Assembly: GCF_008087345.1 (NCBI RefSeq)
Contig: NZ_ML701737.1
Span: forward strand, 1-64,000
Reading direction: 5' to 3'
DNA from: Nocardioides caldifontis
GTDB lineage: Bacteria; Actinomycetota; Actinomycetes; Propionibacteriales; Nocardioidaceae
Length of the DNA: 64,000 nucleotides
Shown here: positions 51,163-56,743 of the stretch, piece by piece
How the letters are laid out: every line of letters begins with the position of its first letter
How positions within the stretch are numbered: position 1 is the first letter of the stretch
Program-made: the position numbers and the translations under genes
Notes under the pieces: model-generated
Seen by the model: the letters and a program-made list of their open reading frames with translations, nothing else
Told to the model about the DNA's origin: nothing
The model's database searches: none

Positions 51163-51260
51163 TCGTCCACAGCTCCCCGACCCGGGGTTGTGCACGACCT
51201 GCCGTGGTGCTCCACAGCCGCCTCGGCGCGTTCCACACAGTATCCACAGCGTTCTCCACA
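51163..51260 (+). other. cluster of DnaA-box-like nonamers
   Basis: Within 98 bp upstream of the PHP gene are five TCCACA-containing 9-mers in the same orientation: TCGTCCACA (51163), TGCTCCACA (51208), CGTTCCACA (51229), GTATCCACA (51240) and TTCTCCACA (51252). Three are one mismatch from TTATCCACA or TTGTCCACA. No dnaA, dnaN or other origin gene is in the window, so a replication origin is unlikely; a DnaA-titration or regulatory site is possible. Confidence 0.4.
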
Positions 51261-51409
51261 GGGGTGGACACCGCACCGTTGACCCCGTCTCGGGCGCCCC
51301 CTAGGTTCGTCGTAGACGAGGCCCCTCGGCGGGCTCGGACATCGCTCGCAAGGGGAAGGCGGGTGGCGTTCCGGGCGCGCTGCGGGGCCTCCTCTACGTG
51401 CGCCCGCCG

Positions 51410-51583
51410 GTGTTGAACCGCCCCCTTCTGGCGCGCCTGGTGGTGTCGAACCGCCCCTTGTGGCGCGCCTGGTGGTGTTGAACCGCCCCTACTGGCGCGT
51501 TGAGCCGCCCTTTGTGGCCCCCTGGGCGCGCCACGAGGGGCGGCTCGACACCAGACCGCGCGCCACGAGGGGCGGCTCAACAC
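51410..51583. repeat. intergenic repeat array, about 32-bp units (4 direct, 2 inverted)
   Basis: Units starting near 51410, 51443, 51475 and 51500 read rightwards with the pattern GTGTTGAACCGCCCCTTGTG followed by GCGCGCCTGG. Units at about 51526-51552 and 51559-51583 are inverted copies. The direct unit at 51502-51518 and the inverted one at 51530-51546 form a 17-bp hairpin with only two G-U-type mismatches. The array ends 17 bp before the enoyl-CoA hydratase stop codon. The same unit recurs at 62125-62215. Confidence 0.85.
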
Positions 51584-51600
51584 CTGACGCGCGGGGCAGG

Positions 51601-52398
51601 TCAGCGGCCGGTGAAGACCGGCGGGCGCTTCTCGCGCGAGGCGCGCACCCCCTCCTGGAGGTCCTCGGTGGCGAGGGTGACGGGCTGGGCCAACCCCTCC
51701 CACTCCAGCGCGGCCTCGAGGTCGGGGTGGCCGCCGTCCCGCAGCGCGACCTTGGTGAGCCGGCTGGCGATGGGCGCGGTGGCGGCGATCGACGCGGCCT
51801 GCTCGAGCACGGCGTCGAGGAACCCGTCGTCGGGGAAGACGCTGCTCACCAGCCCGATCCGCTCGGCCTCCTCGGCGCCGACCATGCGGCCGGTGAGCAG
51901 GAGCTCGCGGGCCCGGGCCTCGCCCACCAGCTTCGGCAGGCTGTACGTCGCCCCCATGCCGGCGTGCATCCCGAGCCTCACGAACGGCACCGACATCCGG
52001 GCGGAGGTCGCGGCGTACCGGATGTCGCAGGCGAGCGCGAGGCAGAGCCCGGCCCCGACCGCCGGGCCGTTCACGGCGGCGATCGTCGGCACCTCGAGCC
52101 GGCGGATCGACAGCCAGGAGCGGTAGAAGGGGAGCATCCGGTCGCGGAGCCGGTGCACGGGCGCGTCGGGCTCGCCGGCGATCCACCGCGGGTCGCCTCC
52201 GGAGCAGAAGGCGCTGCCCTCCCCGGTCACCACGACGACCCGGACCTCCGGGTCCGCCGCGAGCCCGTCGACGGTCGCCGCCCAGGCCTCGGTCATCGCC
52301 GGGGACATCGCGTTGCGCTGGGCGGGGTTGGCGAGGGTGAGCAGCACGACCCCCTCGGCGGGGCGGTCGACGGTGAGGTGACGGGGCGCTTCGGTCAT
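51601..52398 (-). CDS. enoyl-CoA hydratase/isomerase family protein
   Basis: This 265-residue crotonase-fold protein contains NPAQRNAMSPAMTEAW, the oxyanion-hole segment GEGSAFCSGGDPRWIA, VPTIAAVNGPAVGAGLCLAL, and the second oxyanion element FVRLGMHAGMGATYSLPKLV. C-terminal helices end ASREKRPPVFTGR, the typical terminal motif. A Gly/Met occupies the position of one usual catalytic Glu, so hydratase versus isomerase activity is uncertain. The ATG at 52398 is chosen by family length. It is monocistronic, followed by the repeat array. Confidence 0.9.
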   Translation of the reverse strand: MTEAPRHLTVDRPAEGVVLLTLANPAQRNAMSPAMTEAWAATVDGLAADPEVRVVVVTGEGSAFCSGGDPRWIAGEPDAPVHRLRDRMLPFYRSWLSIRRLEVPTIAAVNGPAVGAGLCLALACDIRYAATSARMSVPFVRLGMHAGMGATYSLPKLVGEARARELLLTGRMVGAEEAERIGLVSSVFPDDGFLDAVLEQAASIAATAPIASRLTKVALRDGGHPDLEAALEWEGLAQPVTLATEDLQEGVRASREKRPPVFTGR

Positions 52399-52626
52399 GC
52401 GCGGCACCCTAGTGGGCCGTACCGCAGGCGGAACGGCCGCCTCATCCGTCCCTTCTGTCCCCTTTGGGACCCGAATCTGCCGCGGCGCGCCGACGCTGCG
52501 GGGTTCTCGACACGCGGAGGCGTAGGGTGCTGACCGGCCGTAGCACCCACGGCCCGTGCGGGAGCCCCCGACTGCTCGCCGCAGATCCGACACAGACGTT
52601 CGATCCGAACCAGACGAGGAGTCCCA

Positions 52627-52785
52627 ATGGCAGAGACGTGGAGCGGCGAGTTCTACTGCGTGAAGTGCAAGGAGAAGCGCCAGGCCGACGGCGAGGTCAA
52701 GGTCAACGACAAGGGGACCCGCATGGCCAAGGCGGTGTGCCCGGTATGCGGCACCAACCTCAACCGCATCCTCGGCAAGGCCTGA
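52627..52785 (+). CDS. DUF5679 small zinc-ribbon protein
   Basis: This 52-residue protein, MAETWSGEFYCVKCKEKRQA continuing to a second CPVCG, has two CxxC knuckles about 27 residues apart and a basic C-terminus (NLNRILGKA). This is the DUF5679 zinc ribbon that is near-universal in actinobacteria beside the whiB7/uvrD2 region. It has an upstream GAGGAG and 228 bp of non-coding DNA before it, and is followed by a strong terminator (52803-52832), so it is a monocistronic gene. Function is unknown. Confidence 0.85.
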   Translation: MAETWSGEFYCVKCKEKRQADGEVKVNDKGTRMAKAVCPVCGTNLNRILGKA

Positions 52786-52802
52786 GACAGCAGCACACCT
52801 CG

Positions 52803-52832
52803 GCAGGGGCGGACCGGACGGTCCGCCCCTGC
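52803..52832 (+). terminator. terminator after the DUF5679 gene
   Basis: GCAGGGGCGGACC and GGTCCGCCCCTGC form a perfect 13-bp GC-rich stem with a GGAC loop, beginning 17 bp after the DUF5679 stop codon. The U-tract is poor (CTGCGTTCC), as is common in high-GC actinobacteria. Confidence 0.75.
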
Positions 52833-52893
52833 TGCGTTCCCGACCTGTGGAGAGCGGTTCGCCGGATCGGGAGGATCCCGGCAGGCTCCGCGC

Positions 52894-53766
52894 ATGCGTC
52901 CGCTGCTCCTCCCCGGCACCCACCTCCTGCGCCGCCGCTCGGGCCACCAGGCCGGGCTCGACCACGAGCTCGCGGCGAGCCCCGGTGGGCTGACCCCGGG
53001 CTGGGCCGACGACCCGGCCGCCGTGGCCGCGCTCGTCGCCCGCGGCCTGGCTCTCCCCGACGACCACGCCCTGCGGGCGGCGCTCCCGCCCGCCGACGGC
53101 GACCCGTGGCCGCGGCACGCCGTCGCCGCCCTCGCGCGGCGCACCCCCGACCGGCTGCCCGAGGCGGTCGCCGGCCGCTCGGACCACCTGGTCCGGGTCA
53201 CCCCGTTCGGCCACCCGCGGGCCCGCGAGCTCGCTGAGGACCTCGCCGGGCTGGTGCGCCGCTCCGGGCTGCGGCTCCCGCCGGCCCGGCCACGACCCGG
53301 GCCGCCCCGCCGCGGCGCCGCACCCTCGCGCGCCGTGCACGTGCTCGTCGGGATCGGCGAGCCACCCCGCGAGCTCGTCGACGACCACCGACGCGAGGGC
53401 ATCCCTCACCTCGTCGTACGGCTCACGGAGGGGCGCGCCGTCGTCGGCCCGTTCGTCGTCCCGGGCCGCTCCGCGTGCCTGCGGTGCATCGACTGCCACC
53501 GTTCCGCCGAGGACCCGTCGTGGCCGTTGCTCGTCGAGCAGTACGCACGGGCCTCCGCGCACGACCGTCCGGACGGGATCCCCGAGCCGGTCGACCCCGC
53601 GCTCGCCGCCGTCGCGCTGGGCTGGGCGGCCCGGGACCTCGCGTCGTACGTCGAGGGCGGGGACCCGACCACGCTGTCGGCGACCCTGGCGCTCCACCCC
53701 ACGCTGGCCGAGCTCGCCCGGCAGCCGTGGCCCCCGCACCCCCACTGCGGCTGCGCCTGGCAGTAG
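52894..53766 (+). CDS. cyclodehydratase-like (TOMM leader-binding-type) conserved protein
   Basis: This 290-residue protein's C-terminal half contains AVVGPFVVPGRSACLRCIDC followed by HR, then SWPLLVEQYARA, and ends PHPHCGCAW. The two CxxC-like pairs (CLRC, CGC) and the PGRxxCLRCxD element resemble the ThiF/E1-like scaffold and zinc tetrad of azole-forming cyclodehydratase partner proteins. No YcaO protein, precursor peptide or dehydrogenase is nearby, so a peptide-modifying role is doubtful. Actinobacteria often carry this orphan next to the AarF kinase. It precedes that gene by 71 bp on the same strand. Confidence 0.7.
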   Translation: MRPLLLPGTHLLRRRSGHQAGLDHELAASPGGLTPGWADDPAAVAALVARGLALPDDHALRAALPPADGDPWPRHAVAALARRTPDRLPEAVAGRSDHLVRVTPFGHPRARELAEDLAGLVRRSGLRLPPARPRPGPPRRGAAPSRAVHVLVGIGEPPRELVDDHRREGIPHLVVRLTEGRAVVGPFVVPGRSACLRCIDCHRSAEDPSWPLLVEQYARASAHDRPDGIPEPVDPALAAVALGWAARDLASYVEGGDPTTLSATLALHPTLAELARQPWPPHPHCGCAWQ

Positions 53767-53837
53767 CGGGCCGAACCTGGGATGGGGCTGCCGTCGATCC
53801 TCCCGGCGATCCTGGCCCGGCCAGGCAGAATGGCGCC

Positions 53838-55175
53838 ATGGCCGACCTCCCGCGCAGGGCCGTCACCCGCACGGCCCGCCTCGCCTCGCTGCCGCTGGGG
53901 TACGCCGGCCGCACGGCGCTGGGCGTCGGGAAGCGGTTGGGGGGTGCTCCCGCCGAGGCCGTGCTGACCGAGGTGCAGCAGCGCACGGCCGAGCAGCTGT
54001 TCCGGACCCTCGGAGAGCTCAAGGGCGGGGCGATGAAGTTCGGCCAGGCGCTCTCCATCCTCGAAGGTGCCCTGCCCGAGGAGCTCGCCGCGCCGTACCG
54101 CGAGCACCTCACCCGGCTCCAGGACTCCGCTCCCCCGATGTCGACCGCCGTCGTCCACCAGCAGCTGGTCCGCGAGTTCGGCGCCGGCTGGAAGCGGAAG
54201 ATCGTCGAGTTCGACGACACCCCGCGGGCCGCCGCGTCGATCGGCCAGGTCCACCGGGGGCGGTGGGTCGACGGGACACCGGTCGCGGTGAAGATCCAGT
54301 ACCCCGGCGCCGACCAGGCGCTGATGGCCGACCTCAAGCAGATCGGCCGGCTGGCCCGCGCCTTCGGCGGGCTGGTGCCCGGCATCGACGCCCGCGCGCT
54401 CGCCCAGGAGCTCCAGGAGCGGGTCGTCGAGGAGCTCGACTACCGGCTCGAGGCCGAGGCGCAGTCGGCCTTCGCGGCGGCCTTCCGCGACAGCGAGCGC
54501 TACGTCGTGCCCGACGTGCTCGCCCACTCCCAGCGGGTGCTGGTCACCGAGTGGCTCGACTCCCCCACCTCGCTGGCCCGGGTCATCGACGAGGGGTCGG
54601 TCGAGGAGCGCGACCACTGGGGCTACCTCTACGCCCGGTTCATGTTCGAGGGGCCGGCGCGCACCGGGATGCTCCACGCCGACCCCCACCCCGGGAACTT
54701 CCGGCTGGTGCCCGGGACCGACGGCGCCCCCGACCGGCTGGGGGTCCTCGACTACGGCGCGGTGGCACGGCTCCCCGAGGGTGGGTTGCCGCGGACGCTG
54801 GGACGGCTGATGCGGATCGCGCTGCACGACGACTACGACGAGGTCGTCGCTGCGCTGCGCGAGGAGGGGTTCATCCGACCGGGGATCCGGATCCACCCCG
54901 ACGACCTCCGGGCCTACCTCGGCCCGTTCGTCGAGCCGGCGCGCTCAGAGTCGTTCCGCTTCTCCCGCGACTTCATGCGCGAGCAGCTGCAGCGGTTCCA
55001 GGAGCCCGGCCACCCCGAGGCGCAGATAGCCCTCCGGCTCAACCTGCCGCCGGAGTACCTCCTGATCCACCGCACGCTCGTCGGCAGCGTCGGCGTGCTC
55101 TGCCAGCTCGAGGCGGAGGCGCCGTTCGGCGCGCTGCTCGAGGATCTGGCCCCCGGGTTCGACGAGCCGGTCTGA
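53838..55175 (+). CDS. ABC1/AarF/UbiB-family atypical kinase
   Basis: This 445-residue protein has the hallmark KxGQ motif (MKFGQALS), the Ala-rich nucleotide loop AAASIGQVHRG replacing the Gly-rich loop, the invariant Lys in VAVKIQYPG, ExD in EELDYRLEAEA, the catalytic HADPHPGNF and the metal-binding LDYGAV. It is homologous to mycobacterial Rv3197, which also lies next to whiB7 and uvrD2. The family supports quinone or lipid metabolism; the substrate is unknown. The ATG at 53838 is the family start; the frame is open further upstream. Confidence 0.93.
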   Translation: MADLPRRAVTRTARLASLPLGYAGRTALGVGKRLGGAPAEAVLTEVQQRTAEQLFRTLGELKGGAMKFGQALSILEGALPEELAAPYREHLTRLQDSAPPMSTAVVHQQLVREFGAGWKRKIVEFDDTPRAAASIGQVHRGRWVDGTPVAVKIQYPGADQALMADLKQIGRLARAFGGLVPGIDARALAQELQERVVEELDYRLEAEAQSAFAAAFRDSERYVVPDVLAHSQRVLVTEWLDSPTSLARVIDEGSVEERDHWGYLYARFMFEGPARTGMLHADPHPGNFRLVPGTDGAPDRLGVLDYGAVARLPEGGLPRTLGRLMRIALHDDYDEVVAALREEGFIRPGIRIHPDDLRAYLGPFVEPARSESFRFSRDFMREQLQRFQEPGHPEAQIALRLNLPPEYLLIHRTLVGSVGVLCQLEAEAPFGALLEDLAPGFDEPV

Positions 55176-55196
55176 GCCGCGCCGGCCGGGCGCCGG

Positions 55197-55358
55197 TCAC
55201 CAGTCAGGGCGGTCGAGCTTCCCCTCCATCGCCCGGAGGTTCTCGCGCGTGCACTGCTCGCAGTACCTCTTCACCTGGCCCCGCTCGAGGGACAACGACC
55301 AGGTCAGCGGGGGCTCCGGGGTCTCGGAGGCTCGGCCGCAGTGGTCACACACCGCCAT
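55197..55358 (-). CDS. small CxxC zinc-ribbon protein, hypothetical
   Basis: This 53-residue protein is MAVCDHCGRASETPEPPLTW and, later, KRYCEQCTRENLRAMEGKLD. Two CxxC pairs about 33 residues apart suggest one zinc site. The ATG at 55358 is the natural start; upstream frame is Arg/Pro-rich noise. It is convergent with the AarF kinase (21 bp gap) and lies beyond the terminator of the whiB7 operon. Function is unknown. Confidence 0.65.
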   Translation of the reverse strand: MAVCDHCGRASETPEPPLTWSLSLERGQVKRYCEQCTRENLRAMEGKLDRPDW

Positions 55359-55419
55359 GGGCCACACCGTACGCCGTCGGTGGCCGGCGGACCCCCGAGG
55401 ACGCCCGCGCCGGGACAGG

Positions 55420-55453
55420 ACGCAGCCCGGCCCCCTCGGGGACCGGGCTGCGT
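55420..55453 (-). terminator. terminator closing the whiB7-small-protein operon
   Basis: ACGCAGCCCGG and CCGGGCTGCGT form a perfect 11-bp stem (12 with the flanking G-C) with a 12-base loop. It lies 21 bp beyond the stop of the last small paralogue on the minus strand. It marks the probable end of the transcript that includes whiB7 and both paralogues. Confidence 0.75.
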
Positions 55454-55474
55454 CGGGGTGTCCGGGCCAGTCGC

Positions 55475-55642
55475 TCAGATGGACCGGGCCAGGACCAGGC
55501 GGGCCTGCATCGCGGCCCGCTCGGCACGCCGGTGGAACCGCCGCGCGGCGATGATCCGCCGGCTGCGGCGCACCGCTTCCGCCTCGTCGAGGCGGGCGGC
55601 TATCTGCGCGCGTGCCAGGCCTTCGTGGAGTAGGTGGTTCAT
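55475..55642 (-). CDS. small Arg/Ala-rich protein, paralogue A (downstream of whiB7)
   Basis: This 55-residue protein begins MNHLLHEGLARAQIAARLDE and ends ARRFHRRAERAAMQARLVLA then RSI. It is strongly basic and predicted helical throughout. The ATG at 55642 is fixed by AGGAG seven bases upstream; an in-frame ATG at 55675 has no such site. It is a tandem paralogue of the gene at 55705-55866 (about 32 identical positions). It is the last gene before the terminator at 55420. I know no family; the basic helical nature suggests nucleic acid, ribosome or membrane binding. Confidence 0.75.
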   Translation of the reverse strand: MNHLLHEGLARAQIAARLDEAEAVRRSRRIIAARRFHRRAERAAMQARLVLARSI

Positions 55643-55704
55643 GTCGTTGCTCCTGCTGATCGGCTGGTCGTTCATGTGACGGTGTTCGTGCTTCCTTGCT
55701 CGGG

Positions 55705-55866
55705 TCAGACCCGGGCGGCGGCCAGCCGCGCTTCACGCGCGGCCCGCTCGGCGCGGCGGGACAGACGACGGGCGACGACGACGTTGCGTCCGCGCCGCTG
55801 GACCTGCGCCTCTCCCAGGCGCGCGGCCATCTGGGCCCGCGCCAGCTCTTCGTTCATCAGGTTCAT
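55705..55866 (-). CDS. small Arg/Ala-rich protein, paralogue B (downstream of whiB7)
   Basis: This 53-residue protein begins MNLMNEELARAQMAARLGEA and ends ARRLSRRAERAAREARLAAA then RV. The ATG at 55866 is preceded by GGAG at a seven-base spacing, the same arrangement as in paralogue A, and is preferred to the in-frame ATG at 55896. It lies 58 bp downstream of the whiB7 stop with no terminator between, so it is probably expressed from the WhiB7 promoter. It shares the LARAQ-AARL core and the RRAERAA segment with paralogue A. Function is unknown. Confidence 0.75.
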   Translation of the reverse strand: MNLMNEELARAQMAARLGEAQVQRRGRNVVVARRLSRRAERAAREARLAAARV

Positions 55867-55924
55867 CTCGGTGCTCCGGTTCCGGTGGGTGTTCATCGAT
55901 GGGTTTCTTCGGTGGTGCGGGGCT

Positions 55925-56212
55925 CTAGGCCGCGGCCTCGGACTTCCGGGGCCGGCCGCGAGGCCGCTTGCGGGGGACGACGACTCCTTGAACGACCAGC
56001 TGGCCGCCCCAGACCCCCCACGGCTCACGCCGGGCGAGGGCGCCGTCGAGGCACTCGCTGCGGACCGGGCAGCTCCCGCAGAGTGACTTGGCGAGCTCCA
56101 CGTCGCTCGGCGACTCGGCGAAGAACAGCTCGGGGTCCTCCCGGTGGCACGGCAGCTGCTCGACGTCGACGCCTGCGCCCCTCCCCGGGGCGTCGAGGAC
56201 GGCGATACTCAT
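55925..56212 (-). CDS. whiB7: WhiB7 transcriptional regulator
   Basis: This 95-residue Wbl protein has four [4Fe-4S] cysteines at 22, 45, 48 and 54, the GVWGG turn at 66-70 and a C-terminal AT-hook RGRPRK at 85-90. The AT-hook identifies WhiB7, which binds the primary sigma factor and AT-rich DNA just upstream of -35 elements to activate intrinsic antibiotic-resistance genes. The neighbourhood (AarF kinase, UvrD2, Mrx1, NudC) matches mycobacterial whiB7. Its leader holds an autoregulatory promoter, an upstream ORF and an attenuator, so expression should respond to ribosome stalling. Confidence 0.96.
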   Translation of the reverse strand: MSIAVLDAPGRGAGVDVEQLPCHREDPELFFAESPSDVELAKSLCGSCPVRSECLDGALARREPWGVWGGQLVVQGVVVPRKRPRGRPRKSEAAA

Positions 56213-56267
56213 CTCTTCTTCCTCCTGTGCTGTGTGTGCGGGTCGATCGGTGGTTGACCAAACAGAA

Positions 56268-56302
56268 AGGCCGCGGATCCCGGGTTTCGGGTTCCGCGGC
56301 CT
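56268..56302 (-). terminator. intrinsic attenuator terminator in the whiB7 leader
   Basis: On the minus strand AGGCCGCGG and CCGCGGCCT (9 bp) enclose an inner CCCG/CGGG stem with a five-base loop, and are followed directly by TTTCTGTTTGG. It lies between the upstream ORF (stop at 56330) and whiB7 (start 56212). It should stop transcription before whiB7 unless an alternative fold forms. Confidence 0.88.
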
Positions 56303-56349
56303 GGAGGCTGCCGAGAGGGAGAGGACTCCCTAGATCGGTGGACTCCAGG
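56300..56349 (-). promoter_or_regulatory. candidate antiterminator stem in the whiB7 leader
   Basis: CCTGGAG at 56343-56349 (minus strand) can pair with CTCCAGG at 56300-56306, which overlaps the first three bases of the terminator's upstream arm (56294-56302). The two folds therefore compete. The upstream ORF stop codon (56330-56332) sits in the loop, so a ribosome near the end of that ORF would cover or free these arms. Confidence 0.6.
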
Positions 56350-56554
56350 CACGGGTGCCCGGGACGAGCTGGTCGGCGGCGAGGATGACGGTCCGGTCGC
56401 GGTCGGTGGCAGCGGTCATGACCGACACCCCACCCCTGGTCTCCGGACGCACGTCACCCCAGTAGCCGCCGAAGTCAGCGGCGAGGAGGACGCAGGAGGA
56501 GGTGGGCATGACGATCGCCGCCTTCCGGCTCGTGTGGGTGGTGGTGATGATCAT
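56330..56554 (-). CDS. upstream ORF (leader peptide) of whiB7
   Basis: This 74-residue ORF begins MIITTTHTSRKAAIVMPTSS and ends LAADQLVPGTRAWSPPI. It has the best ribosome-binding site in the area, AAGGAGG four bases before the ATG, and begins about 60 bases after the predicted transcription start. It ends 28 bp before the terminator hairpin. It has no recognised domain. Upstream ORFs in whiB7 leaders of mycobacteria and Streptomyces control attenuation; this one is long for that role, and the product could also have its own function. Thr/Ile-rich codons early on could sense translation. Confidence 0.75.
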   Translation of the reverse strand: MIITTTHTSRKAAIVMPTSSCVLLAADFGGYWGDVRPETRGGVSVMTAATDRDRTVILAADQLVPGTRAWSPPI

Positions 56555-56616
56555 GGGGCACCTCCTTCGGTGATCCTCGGACGCGGAGAAGTCACATCTC
56601 TGCGGTGGGTTCGATC

Positions 56617-56654
56617 ACCGTAGCGGGGGGTCGCGACGGCGCGCAACGTATTTA
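56617..56654 (-). promoter_or_regulatory. WhiB7-type autoregulated promoter
   Basis: Reading the minus strand: TAAAT (56654-56650), three bases ACG, a -35 TTGCGC (56646-56641), an 18-bp spacer and a -10 TACGGT (56622-56617). An AT-rich tract exactly three bases upstream of the -35 is the recognised WhiB7 operator arrangement bound by the AT-hook. It predicts a start near 56610 and a leader of about 400 nt before whiB7. Confidence 0.72.
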
Positions 56655-56743
56655 CGGGGCGATTCCTTGAACGAGGACCAACGACCCGGTAACGGGGCCG
56701 GGACCGCCCGTTCCGGACGCCCGCCGGAGGGTCAGCGGGCGGG

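Noticed and set aside
51094-51260. Chromosomal replication origin
   Set aside because: The DnaA-box-like motifs are imperfect and in one orientation, and no dnaA, dnaN, rpmH or parAB genes are nearby. Kept only as a motif cluster.
51410-51583. CRISPR array
   Set aside because: Units are contiguous without unique spacers, occur in both orientations, vary between copies and have no cas genes.
51187-51600. Open frames running through the 51.4-kb repeat array, some reading into repeated GGSTP-type peptides
   Set aside because: They exist only because the repeats lack stops in several frames on both strands; there is no start signal and no family resemblance.
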